Assembly: GCA_016647705.1 (NCBI GenBank)
Contig: CM028328.1
Location: 8,965,614 to 9,029,613, forward strand
Source: Eucommia ulmoides
Lineage: Eukaryota; Streptophyta; Magnoliopsida; Garryales; Eucommiaceae
Direction of reading: 5' to 3'
Length of the DNA: 64,000 nucleotides
Below, one piece after another: positions 40,063 through 53,500 of this stretch (position 1 is the stretch's first letter; each line of letters opens with the position of its first letter). The notes under the pieces are model-generated. The model was not told where the DNA came from. It was given only the letters and a program-made list of their open reading frames with translations, and searched no databases. Made by a program: the position numbers and the translations under genes.

Positions 40063-40572
40063 TATAGTCGGATAAAAATCATTTTTCACATTTAAAACCT
40101 ATTTGATCCACATAAGTCATAAAATTATCCATTTCAACAAACATATTTTTTAACAATTTATATAAAAATATAATTTTGTAAATTTACTTAGAAGATAGTA
40201 CACTTACCTCGATTTATGCACTGCAAAAATATCAGCGTCAGAAACTATCAGGACGCTGCGCCTATGAACCTAACAATGATAGTGATAGGGCCTAAATTAA
40301 TATTTTATTTAAAATAAACCTTAATATGCAATGCGTGGTCCTAAAATGCAAAATTTCTTATTCCCCAAAATTAATTATGCGAAATTTATTATTTTGTCCG
40401 TTTTACTACGTTATTTATTGTACAACGATTATTAAAATTAACGGTTAAAAAATTATTGTAACGATTACAAAAATTTAATGCCAATAATTTAATTTGACGA
40501 AAATAATAATTAACGATTAAAATATTAACCAACAGAATCGATATATGTTCTAAATCACCCGCCGGCCGCGAA

Positions 40573-41233
40573 ATGGTTTTTTTTTGTCTTTACTTGGGTC
40601 GTTTGTGTAATTGTTTTTCTCTCCCTTATTTATTTATTTATTTTTTCTTCTTCGTTTTTTTTTTCTGCTTCTGTTTCAGTTTGAAATCTCGTCGCCGACC
40701 ACCTACTCTCACTCACCTCCTTTGCCAGCCGGCCGAACGACACCACACACACACAAACACACGCCGAACGATGGCCACACACCACCCACCGACGACACAC
40801 GCTCCGTCGATAACCGCAACGATCACCGACCACCTCCACTGTCAGCACCCCCCCCCCCGCCGGCGAATTGGACACCGCCGACGAACGACAACACCTACAC
40901 CGAAACACACACACACGAACGCCGATCACCGTTCACTTTCACCGCCGACAAGACAGAATACCCTCACACACCCACTATCGACAAAACAGAGCACCCACAC
41001 GATCACCGACGGCCACGCACACTGGTGACACCCCACGGCGATCACACACCTACAGCGGTGACGGAGCAACCAAACGTGCACACCCTCACAGCCGGCAACA
41101 CTTGGACAGGACACACCCACACACACACTACCACCCTCAACGACAACAGAAACCCACTGTCGGACCGGCCTCCTCTCTTCTCTCTCTGTTTCTTTCTTTT
41201 CCTTGCACTGTAATGTATGGATGTGTATATATA

Positions 41234-41269
<36 letters not shown>

Positions 41270-41290
41270 TGTATGTCTGTGTGTGTGTGT
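40573..41290. repeat. CA-rich low-complexity stretch with (AT)n and (ATGT)n
   Basis: The stretch is C+A-rich on the plus strand and unlike the surrounding DNA. It yields overlapping long frames on both strands (143, 151 and 200 codons plus, 99 and 119 minus), all made of His/Thr/Pro or Cys/Val repeats. Microsatellites (AT)n and (ATGT)n follow at about 41226-41275. It lies inside the solo LTR and is not considered coding. Confidence 0.75.
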
Positions 41291-41383
41291 GTACACTAAT
41301 CCCTCCGGCCGATTACCCACGCGTCTCTCTCTCCTTATTTTTGGTTGATCTCTAATATATATATAAAATAGAGGCATGCACCA

Positions 41384-42290
41384 TTTAGTCCCAAAATACA
41401 AAAGAAATTATCAATTATTTCCATCATTTTTTTTTACACCAATAAATCATTTTGTCTTTTTCTAACCAAAATATCCCTCATATAGATATTGAATGTAATA
41501 TCAAAATTATTATTATTTTTTATTTATTTATTTATTTTTATTTTTATACTATTTTTTTCTGATCAAAATACCCTTCATGTGGATATTGAATGTAACATTC
41601 GGTGTTGAATGTAACATCAATTATTATTTTTTTAATGTTATTTTTTTCTGACCAAAATGCCCCTCATGTGGATATTGAATGCCCCTCATGTGGATGTTGA
41701 ATGTAACATAAGCTGTTTTTTTTTTTTTTTTTTATATATATATTTTTTTCTGACCAAAATACTCCTCATATAGATGTTGAATGTAACATCCATTATTCTC
41801 TTATTTTTGTATGCAGAGTAAAATACATATGATATTACATTGAACACTTGTGGATGTTACATTCAACACCTGTATAAGTTGAATATAACATCAATTGTTC
41901 TCTTATTTTACGTTATGTTTAGTAACGATTTTATCCTAAATTCAAGATTTTTTTTTTAGAACATATAAAAGTGACAAAAAGTCATAAAATTTAGGGTGAA
42001 AGCTGTAATTTATGGCGGCGGAGACAGGCGACCGGCGACAGGCGGCTGACAGCGGTGGTACACTAATTTGACGACCTTCCTTCTCGATGTGAAACTCACG
42101 GGAGGGCATTTCGGTAAACTCAATTCTCACCATTTTTTAAAATGAGATTAATTGGTGCAAGGAAAGGTATTGATGGGACTAATTGGTGCAAAAAAAAACG
42201 TGTTGACGGGACTAATCGATGCAAAGAAAAATCGATGGGAATAGGTGGTAAATAATTTCTTTTTTTGGGGATTAATAGGTAATTTTTCCT
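41384..42290. mobile_element. Inverted-repeat (MITE-like) element nested in the solo LTR
   Basis: The left end (CCATTTAGTCCCAAAATAC, then AAGAAATTATCAATTATTT) is inverted at the right end (in reverse complement CCTATTAATCCCC, then AAGAAATTATTTACCACC). Inside are three to four units of about 75-80 bases with GACCAAAATGCCCCTCATG, TGGATATTGAATGTAACAT and a T-rich tail (41450-41800). The family link to 20340-21240 and 33977-34757 rests on the GAATGTAACAT words. There is no transposase. Confidence 0.55.
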
Positions 42291-42731
42291 ATAAAATATC
42301 ACGTTTTCCTTCAGAATAAAGGAGAAGAATTTTTTTATTTATTTAAATTACACTAACTCGTCTCAATTTTCTTTAAGTTATTAGTTAAACCCGAAATCTA
42401 AGATTAATATTTTTAAAATTGCGAATTAACCCCTAAAATTTTAAATTAGATAATAATTAATACAATCTACCTTGTTATTTTCTAAATGTTCTAAAATGCA
42501 ACTAAAATTATGCGTATAAAAAAGTTTGGGTCTTACAAATTAGGATCCTATCAAAACACACATAAACTTTAAAAAACAAAATTGTGTCGTGTGTGATCCT
42601 AGTTACGAGTAGGAGTTTTTCCATATCAGACGTAATATATTTATATGTCAAAGATGATTAAGATTTGAATGAGATTTTTAATTCTCAAAATACTCACTTG
42701 AGGTTTTTAAAAAACTAGAATGGATAAGTAA

Positions 42732-44240
42732 TGTAATACCCCGAGAAATTTATATTTTGAAAATATTATTTTATATAAGTTTCATACTTTTGGGGATTGT
42801 TTTATAAATTTGTGGTATAAATATATATTTGATAATTTTTGGAGTTAAATGTTAAATTTATATATCTGAAAATATTATTTTATATAAGTTTAATATTTTT
42901 GGATTGTTTTGTATATTATGAAAATTTATAATAAATATTTGATAATTTTAAAGAAATAAGTATAATTATTGGGTTCAATATGAATTATTTTATAATTGCA
43001 AGGTGTTAAGTGTGATTCTTTAAATTCTTAATAGGAAAGTAACAAACTTGCGGCTAATAATAAAAGGAATTAAAGAAAAAAAAAAAAAAAGACAGAAAAA
43101 GTAGGCCACGAATTGGATTTTATGTCACTTATACATGATATATATATAAAAGAAAAGACGGTCAGCCAGATAATATTATGTCAATATATATTAGCTGAGA
43201 ATTATGAACATATATTATGAAAAGTTAAGGTACCTTAAATGTTTTGATTTGAATTTCGGCTTCAGATTTCACTTAAAATTTCTAACTTAATATACGTATT
43301 TAATTTCTCCTTGTATTCTCCTTGTATTGGCCCTTGTATTGGCTAGTTCATACTAGTACTATTATAATTATTATTTTTCATGAAATAATTATGATTATGT
43401 GAAAATTATGTGAGATACACGTTTATGTATTTATTTGGAATTTGATTGTTAAGTTTTTTTTTTTAATTGATTGGATACACATATTAGAGGAGTTGAAATT
43501 CTATTGAGTTTTGCCTCACAATCCTGCAGTTTTGATTGTACAGCCGGTGAGAACAAAACGGCGACAAGAATTTTATTTGAATTTCTATTTGTAATAATTG
43601 TATTTATTATTTACCGTTGTAAAATTGAATCGACGAATTCAATAATTATAATTACTACTAAATGTTTTCCAAATTTTTCGTCATATTTATAGTGAATCGT
43701 TTCCAGAATTTCAAACTCGATAAATTGATATTAATAAATAGTGATTATTGGTTACTGTTTGCCTATGTATCAATTTATGTTGATATAAGTTAATATTAAT
43801 AAATATAAATAAAAAGGGTTACAATAACAACAAGCATTGTTGTAGATTTTTTTTTATATAATAAAATATTTGTGATTCGGTTTTCGTGTTAATACTTCGA
43901 AGGGAAAAATCGTATGGTAACCCTAGGAAATCGGGCCATTAAATAGTGGTATCAGAATAGGTTTACGACAATTCTAAACTTGGGTTATAGTACCCATTAC
44001 TCATAATAAGTTAAGTAATATTAAAAATAATAATATTAGTATTTATCTGCTTTAAAAAAAAAAAGGCATTTGGTTAATGTTGTTGCTTTTCTGTTTCTAT
44101 TATCTTTTACATTTTTTTCGTTATTTTCTTATTCTTTTAAAGTTTATCGAACAAGGCAACTGTTAAAAAAAAGTGTTTATATAGAAACAATAAAACAGTA
44201 AAAAAAATTCGTATATATAAAGAACAAAAACAAGAGAGGA
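42732..44240 (+). mobile_element. Ty3/gypsy 5' LTR with initiator-Met-type primer site
   Basis: The LTR 42732-43943 starts TGTAATACCCCG and is the same family as the solo LTR 9228-10557. Three bases after its end comes TGGTATCAGAAT (43947-43958), close to the primer site complementary to initiator tRNA-Met. About 280 bases of AT-rich leader-like sequence follow, then no gag or pol is recognisable. It is a fossil fragment. Confidence 0.72.
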
Positions 44241-44570
44241 TTGGACACAATATATCCCTGAATTTTAATTAAAATTTCACTTTGGCCTCTATAGTTTCAA
44301 TTTGAACATATTAACATCTTAGATAACATTTGATTAATACAACTTACCAATAGTAAGTTAAATAAGCTTTAGTGAGTGTTGTGTCGTGGACCATAGGATT
44401 TGTTGAATTGAAAGTATCAATTTAAAGAGTGTTTACTGTTTTTTATATAAATTAAATTATATTTTTGTATTAAATTGTAGAGAAAAAATGTCTTGTTAAA
44501 AATGGATAGTTTTACGATAATTAATGGATCAACTAAAATTTTTAAGTATGAATATTGATTTTTATTATCC
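44241..44570. other. Unassigned AT-rich spacer
   Basis: No coding frame or repeat was recognised between the gypsy remnant and the copia LTR-like sequence. Confidence 0.3.
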
Positions 44571-47500
44571 TGTTATGTCATAGTCATCTCGTCAAGAAGG
44601 CATATTCTATGAGATATGGTTATTCCTTACAGGAGGGTTTATAATGTATGTTGCCCTAAATATAAATATTTAATTAAGGTGGGAGTTAAGCAGTTACGCT
44701 TGAACTAGTACCAGTGAACAGAAGTAAAGATTCACTAGTGACTATTCATTGTTAATGTTCATACTGAACATGTGCCTTTCCAAATAGCATCAATCCATTG
44801 GTATCTTTTGGTCTTCTATAAATAAGAGACTTCATATTCATTTCAAATTTGTCTGATTCATATCATTCATCACTTTATATCACTCCCAAAACACAAAACA
44901 TAAAAATAAAAAAAATAAAGAAAATCTATGAGAGTTCAAGTATAATTTCAATTCACCGAAGTTTTTAATTTCAAGTGCTTCAACCAGAAGTTTGAAGAAT
45001 GTGGAATTATGAGAGGTAGACATCTATTCAACCATTAGCACCATTGTGGGGGCACGAATATGCTTTAAGGGTATAGAATTAAACTCTAGGCTTAATCTAC
45101 TTCATTTTATTCATTATTTGGATATCCGGATAAGTTTTTATTTAATGTTTAGTTCACTATTTTTGTTTTGTGAACATTTACATTCTTTCTTTGGTTTTGC
45201 TTCTGTTAATGTTCACACTCAAAAGAAAAAAATCTGTTTCTGAATTACTAATGTTTACATTCTTCAATTGTTTGTGAATGTTTACATCACGAATCTGGTT
45301 TGATATACACATTAGAATCTTTCGCATAATTTAACTTTACACCTCATACATGCTTGGTTAATGTTCAAATTGATATTGTTTAACTATTATTAATTTTATT
45401 TCATGATTATTTAAACATTGATTTTGAAATTTCTATAATGATCACCAACAATCTTAAAGCAAATACGTCTTATGTTCTCGAATTATAAAATAAACACATT
45501 TTCTTAAATTATTAAGTTTTAAAACAGTACCTTGTTTATTGGTTTTGGAAATTCTCGTTATTTAGATTCTAAAAAATATTTAATTATCTAAATTACTTAG
45601 TTAAAATATTATTTAAACAATACTTAAGTTGGTCGAGTAAGCTACGCAAGAGGGGGGTGAATTGGGTACTATTAAAAATTATCAGGAAAATAATAACACT
45701 TCAAAAATCAAACAATTAATTTTATCCTAAAATTAATTATTATCTTTATAGCAGCAGATAAGTGTAATAAGATCTAGGAGTACACTCAAACAACACAAGA
45801 TAAAATAAAGAAAATAAAAAAATGCAAAATAAACCAATATATCTTGGTTCACCAAACTACTCTTGGCTAATCCAGTCCTCTGAGTCTCATGAAAATTCAC
45901 ACCCACTAAACTCAAGATTCCTTTAAAGGTAGGAACCAAATCCTCATAAAAAAATTTTTACAGACTCAGAATCAACCTTTACAAAATTTCATTTTCACAG
46001 GTCAAGGAATAATCTCTACTTTTTATAGGCTCAAGAATAACCTAATTCTTTTTAAAATAAAGGCTAAAGAATTAAAATCTCACAAAATACTCCAAATGTC
46101 CTTTTTCTCGATAAGGATTGAATTGCTACAAAATCCACGCAAAACAATTTAATTCAGAAAAAATTACTACCTCAATCTCTTTACAGGAGGAGACTGAAAC
46201 CAACTACTCTTAGATTAAATACTTCCAACAGTATTTAATCCACCACTCAACTTACCAATTAAAAATTGACAAGTGATTTTTCTCACTCGGAGTTTCTACC
46301 ACCCCACATAAATTAAAACTCATAATATCCCAAAACTAGTGATAGAAAAATGAGATACTCAAAATCTGATTTTAAACAAAAATGGGTAGCACGTAATCAG
46401 ATTAATTCAAGAAATTGTTTAAAAAATATATTTTTCAATAAAAAAATCAGAAAACAATTTTTAAAGATCAAATTTAAAAAATTAATCAAACAATATTATA
46501 TAGAAAGTAATTTGAAAAGATCTCACCCAAAATCCACCGAAAAAATAATTAAAGCAATGTTACTTTAGATTCGGTAACAGTAATAATTCACAGCAAATGA
46601 TTCTCAATAATAACTTAGAAAAGCTCTCACAAATCTTAACATGATTTCTCTTATAAAAGTTCAGTAATATTTCTTGATCTCTATTAATCTCTCTTAATGA
46701 TATGAAAAACGCAAGTCTATATAAATGTGATTAAAATTAGCTTTCTAACGGCTAGTTCCCATTTGTCATGACACTTAATTGCTCTTTTAGACCCCTTATA
46801 TCATTAAGACTTCATTATGGTTCAATTCACTTAATTATAGCTTTTAAACTTCTCAATTAAATCTCCTAAATATTTCTCAATCACAATTAAATAGAATAGA
46901 AATAATTATATGTACCAAATTGAGAAATATTCAAATTTAATTAACCAAATCTATAGGGATAATATAATATGTGTTGCATATCTCAAATAATATTAAATCC
47001 CTAAAATCTCTCATGAATTCTAACTAAAAAACGACTAGTAACGACTACTTTCAAATTGAAATCTAAAATTCCATAATATCCTGAAATAGACACATAAGTC
47101 GACCGACCAAAATCAGCAGTCGACCGCTCGATTCAGGATGCAGCCAAGTCAAAGATTTTGTGCCCATCGGTCGACTTATCTGTCGACTTAGAGATTCAGA
47201 GAGTTTCATTTCTCTTCACAGATCGATCGCTCTGTCAACTTATAGATATAGAGAGTTTTCCTTCTTTATCCGATCGACTTACCTGCTCACTTGTGGATGT
47301 TGGAACACCTTTCTAAACTCATTTTTAATTCATTCTTATTAACATTTTTGCCCCTTTAACCAATTTCTTTTCTCGGTTACCTCTACTAAATACTTAAATT
47401 CAATTTTAATCAATTATAAATATTTCTTTTTCAATTCCACATATGAGTAAATAATTTATCTAATTAGGATCCTACTAAAAACACGCATATTTATAAAAAC

Positions 47501-50500
47501 CATTTAAAAATCTTTTTGTGTCATGTGTGATCTTAATTGGGATATTAAGAGTTGAAATTTAACCTAAAGTTATTTTTCTTAGATTCTTCAAATTCTTCAA
47601 TCTCGTAATTGTTCATCATCTTTATCATCATGTTTTCATTATTTAGAACTAATAAACTGAAACATTTAATAAAATCGTTAGTTCCATAAAAATATCAACC
47701 TTTAATTGTTCATCAAAATCTTAGGATCAACAATCTCCCCATTTTTTATGATAACAATTAACTTTGATATTTTCTTCAAAACAATAAGATAACCACACTC
47801 CCCCTGAATTCGAGGACGGGTTTTATAACTCATTTAAGCATAAGAATAAAGATATTAAAAAAAATAATCAATAAAACACAAATATAAAAATAAACTCCCC
47901 CTTAAGCCCCCTTAAGATATTCAATAAAATATTAACTAATTCTCCCCATTTGTCATCTCAAAAAAAAAAAAAAAATAGGGAGGGGGGAACACAAGAACTC
48001 TACTTTAGGCAAATATCATTACGCCTAGTCATATCTAAACCGCGAATAATTTTCACAAACTGATCTTCCGCTAGTGATTAGGTAAAAATATCAGCAAGCT
48101 GGTCGGAGGTATCAATATACTTAATAACAATGTCCCTTTTCTGAATATGATCACGAATAAAATGATATCTAATCTCTATGTGCTTAGTTCGTGAGTACTG
48201 TGTAGGATTCTTACTTAGATAAATAGCACTATTATTATCAGAAAAGATCGGGACCTCCTCCATGCAAATTCCAAAGTTATTTAATTGTTGCCTAATATAT
48301 AAAATTTGAGCACAACAATTACCAGCTGCCATATATTCAGCCTCAGTAGTGGATAAGGCTATTGAATTTTGTTTCTTGCTTGACCAAAAAACCAAAGCAT
48401 GTCCTAACAAATGACATGACCCACTTTTGCTTTTTCGCTCAACTTTGCAATCGGCAAAATCAGCGTCAGAGTAAATTATCAATTTAAAATTACTCCCCTT
48501 AGGATACCATAATCCTAGGTCAGTCGTCCCCTTTAAGTATCGAAAATTCGCTTAACCGCAGTTAAGTGTGATTCTTTAGGACAAGACTGAAATCTAGTAT
48601 AAAGACAAACACTATACATAATGTCAGATCTACTAGCAGTTAAATACAACAAACTACCAATCATACCTTGATACATTTTTTTCATTAACACTTTTGCTCG
48701 TATCATCTTTGTCTATCTTCGTAGCCGTTACCATCGGAGTTTTGTACTCTTTTGATTTTTCAACAAAACTCATCTTTCAATATAAGTATGACATAATATT
48801 ACTCATCTTATAAATACTTCTCCCCATATATAATTGTAAACAAGTTAATTTATGTTTAAGATAATAAACCTGAGGCAATCAAAATACTTCAATAATATAG
48901 CATGTAATCACATAATTTTAGTTAAGTTTTTATATCTTACTCATGATACCATATAATATCTTCCTATTAGATAACATCAAGTCATGTAATATTTAATGCA
49001 CTAGAATATGAATCATATCTCAAGAATAACTTAGGATCAATCAACATAAATCTAATACATGCTTTAAGCATGGATAACTGCATATTTCTCTCATAAAATA
49101 TCAACTTGAAACATTAAGTATAAATTAATATATCATGTATTATATAATTATATATAAAATAACAAAGAATTCTCATGCTTTCATATTAATATTAACCATA
49201 CAAGTATTATCATGATCAAATTAAGTCATTCAATTCACCTCAATATAAAATATTATGCATTTAATAAATCAAGATGTATAAAATAAAAACTCAATTCACT
49301 TAATTCAATTGCTAAATCTCGTAACATGTTTTAAAATTAAACACATGATTACCACTCGATATAAGCACATTATAAAAATATGTAAATACACTTTAACTAA
49401 ATGTGATTTTTATAATCACCATTTAATGGTTCTTAAGACAACAAATGAACGCATCATTTAAAATAAGTCTTAGAAACCATTACCAACTCTTACTCTTTAA
49501 CAAATTTAATAAATTTAAAATGCTAAGGATTAGGAGTACCTTTAATATCTTTTGGGGAAACTTTACTTTTTATCTCATTTATACTCATGATTGCTTTGGG
49601 AGCATAATTCATCTTGAACTGTCTATATCCTCTCAATTTTTGATTTTTTTTCATTTAATTCATTGACGATTTCTTTTGCACGTATCGCTTGTGGCTTCCT
49701 AGTGATATCTCATATTGACTTTTGAACAACTTTTGTTTTTGCACATTTCTCTTGTGGCTTCTTAGTAATTTCACATTCTATCTTTGGTGCATCTTTTCAC
49801 TTTGAATGCGTCACTTGTAGATCTTTAGTGACTTCCTGTTTTTAGCTTTGATATAACTTCTTTGTTTGCTCCTTCAGGTCCACTTCCAACATTATGTAAT
49901 TCTGTACAAAATATTTTAATAGTTTTCTTCAGTATCCATTTCATTTTGGATCCGTCCTTATTAGACATAAACTTAGGGTTCCTGAATGGACATGATACTT
50001 TAAAATGCCTAACCCTATTGCAATAATAACATCTCAAATCCAATTTATCAAAGAAAGTACAAGATGTAAAGCAATAATCATTTCTAATAATAACCACATA
50101 ATTATCACTGGCTTGTGATAAAAGATGAGGCGATGAAACTTATCTACTTTGTCTAGAAAAATCATTCTCAGAATCTCTTGAAATAGTCTTAAGGTCGGAT
50201 TTTGATATTTCAAAAATTTTCTTAAGCAAATCGATTTTTGAATCAAGATCTGACCTTTGCATAGAAATTATCTCAAGATTATTTTTTAAAACTTTATCTT
50301 CATTTTCAAGAGAATCCACCTTAGAGAGCAAATTATTAATTTAAAAAAAAATCCGAAAAATCTTTTGTACCATAATAATCATCCAAATGCATTTTAGATT
50401 TTCGGAAACTTTTTTTATCATTTTTAAAAAAATCAATTTTTCTTTTTAAACTTAAGCTCTCTTTAGCAAAAAGTAGTGTGAAAGAAAGTAACGTTTTCAT

Positions 50501-53500
50501 AACAATATGAACATTTTCATTATCATCAGTTCCATCACAACCACATGAATCACAAGAATCATAAACCACATTGTCATATAAGGATCTATCACCTTCAAGA
50601 GAACATACATAAAAAATATTATTCATGATGTGTGCACGTGACCGGTTTAGCTAGGATGTCAAACCTAATGAGCTAAAACCAACTTTGATATCAATTGTTG
50701 GCCAGTGAGTTACACAAGAGGGGGGTGAGTTGGAGTATTAAAAATTATCAGATAAATAATAACACTTCAAAAATCAAACAATTAATTTTATCAAAAAATT
50801 AATTATTATCTTTATAGCAGCGAATAAGTGTAATAAGCTCTAGATGCACACCCAAATAATATAAGATAAAATAAAAGAAATAAACAATACAGCACACACC
50901 AATATATCTTGATTCACCAAATTATTCTTTGCTAATCCAGTCCTCCGAGCTCCACGGAGATTCGCACCCACTAAACTCAAGATTCCTTTAAAGGTAGGAA
51001 CCAAACCCTCACAAAGATTCTTTTACAGGCTCATAATCAACCTTTAAAAAAATTCATTTTCACAGTCTAAAGAATAACCTCTACTTTTTACAGGCTCGAG
51101 AATAACTTAATTCTTTTTAAAACAAAGGCTAAAGAATCAAAATCTCACAAAATAATCAAAATATCCTTTTACTCGGTAAGGATTGAATTGTTACAAAATC
51201 CACACAAAATAATTCAATTCATGAAGAATTACTACCTCAATCTCTTTACAAGAAGAGAATGAAACCAGCTACCCTTAGATTAAATACTCCCAACAGTATT
51301 TAATACGCCACTCAACTTACAAATTAAAAATTGACAAGTGATTTTTCTTACTCCGAGCTTCTACCACCCCAGATAAATTAAAACTTAATTAATATCCCAA
51401 AACTAATGATAGAAAAGTGAGATACTCAAAATATGGTTTTAAACAAAAATAGGTATTATGTAAATAAGCACGTAATCAGATTAATTCAAGAAATTATTTA
51501 AAAAAACTATTTTTCAATAAAAAATCAGAAAACAATTTCTCAAGATCAAATTTCAAAAATTAATCAAGCATACTATATAGAAAATAATTTGGAAAGATCT
51601 CACCCGAAATCTACCGAAAAAATAATTAGAGCGATGTTACTTCAGATTTGGTATCAGCAATGATTCACAGTAAATAATTTTTAAAAATGACTTTTAGAAA
51701 AGCTCTCACAAATTTCAATATGATTTCTCTTATAAAAGTTCAGTAATATTTCTTGATCTCTATTAATCTCTTTTAATGAAATGAAAAACGCAGGTCTATA
51801 TAAATGGGATTAAAATCAGATTTTTAATTGTTAGTTCCCATTTGTTATCACACTTAATTGCTCTTTTAGACCCCTTATATTATTAAAACTTTATTCTGGT
51901 TCAATTCATTTAATTATAATTTTTAAACTTCTCAATTAAGTCCTCCAAATATTTCTCAATCATAATTAAATAGAATGAACCAAATCTATAGGGATAACAT
52001 AATATGTGTTGCATATCTCAAATAATATTAAATCCATAAAATCTCTCATTAATCCTAACTAAAAAATGGCTAGTAACAGCTACTTTTAGATTGAAATCCA
52101 GAATTCCATAATATCCTAAAACAGACACATAAGTCGACTGACCAAGATCAGCAGTCAACCGCTCAATTCAAGATGTATCCAAGCCAAAGATTCTATGCCC
52201 ATCGGTCGATCCATCTGTCGACTTAGAGATTTAGAGACTTTCATTTCTTTTCACAGGTCGACCGCTTTATTAACTTATAGATACAGAGAGTTCATATTTA
52301 AGCACAGGTCGACCTACTTGTTGACCGAGAGATACATAGAGCTTTCCTTCTTTGTCTAGTCAACTTACTTGTTCGACTTATGGATGCTAGAACACCTTTC
52401 TAAACTCGTTTTTAATTCATTATTATTGACGTTTTTGCCCCTTTAACCAATTTCTTTTCTTGGTTAGCTCTACTAAATACTTAAATTCAATTTTAATTAA
52501 TTATAAATATTTCTTTTTCAATTATACATAGGAGCAAATAATTTATCTAATTAGGATTCTATTAAAAACACACATTTATAAAAATTATTTAAAAATCTTT
52601 TTGTGTCGTGTGTGATCCTAATTGGGATATTAAAAGTTGAAATTTAACCTAAGTTATTTTTCTTAGGTTTTTCAAATTCTTCAACCTCTTAATCCTTCAT
52701 CATATCTTCATCATTTAGAACTAATAAATTGAAACAATTAATCAAACCGTTAGTTCCACAAAAAATATCAATCTTTAATTGTTTGTCAAAATTTTAGGAT
52801 CAACAACTTATTTATTGTTGGATTAATTCTATCAGAAATAACTCTTGTTTATTATTTCAGTAACATTGTATGTGTGAATAGTAATTAATTATTATTCAAA
52901 TATGTGAATGTTCAAATTTTGAATCTTTTTGTGAACTTTCACATTCTGATATTATTTTTGTTTGTTCTGTAAACGTTCACATCTAGCTTATGTTTTGTGA
53001 AATTCACATCCTCCATCTTTCTTTAGTGGTAAACTGTTTATCGTTAAATTTTCTAAGTGGTTATATACATTCTTTAAATTGTAAATATACTACTCTATGA
53101 TGGCAAGTGAAAACACTATGCCGATTGAGACATCGACTGTGATGCCTCTTGTGACTTTGTCACTATGGTATCTACTATGTTGTCTAATGCTGAAAATCCT
53201 AACAAATTTGATGGGAGTAACTTTAATATGTGGCAACAAAGGATGATGTTCTAACTTACGACATTGAGAATGGTTCGTTTTCTCAAAGAACACCCTCTGG
53301 TTTTAACTAAGAATGTTGATGCTCAAACAACCACCATAGTGGAAGCATGGAAGGATCCTAACTATCTGTGTCGGAACTACATCTTCAATGTTTTCAGCAA
53401 CTCTCTTTATAGAGTATATAGAGGAATTTCAACCTGAAAAAAACCGTGGCAATCCTTGCATAAAAAATACAAAATAGAAGACGTCGGCTCAAAGAAAGTT

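Larger units (their letters stand above)
38962..42537 (-). mobile_element. 3.6 kb solo LTR, probably Ty3/gypsy, with 5-bp target duplication
   Basis: On the minus strand it starts TGTAAGACCC and ends GGGGGGTGACA. AATTA flanks it on both sides (38957-38961 and 42538-42542). The terminal words are typical of plant gypsy (chromovirus-type) LTRs. No second LTR or internal region is present. It is unusually long because it contains a 41-bp minisatellite, a CA-rich low-complexity stretch and a nested inverted-repeat element. Confidence 0.8.
37164..42610 (-). mobile_element. Copia LTR fragment (same family as 45627-52805), interrupted
   Basis: Sequence from 37164 to 38961 matches the LTR at 50696-52805 from its first bases, including the GTCGAC repeat at 38635-38800. 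The match resumes at 42538 (ATTAGGATCCTA) and fades at about 42610. The gap is exactly filled by the solo LTR 38962-42537. No internal region is attached. Confidence 0.78.

Noticed and set aside
40573-41299. Overlapping long open frames (up to 200 codons) on both strands
   Set aside because: The frames consist of His/Thr/Pro or Cys/Val repeats from a C+A-rich tract, overlap in several frames, and lie inside a solo LTR. They are by-products of composition.
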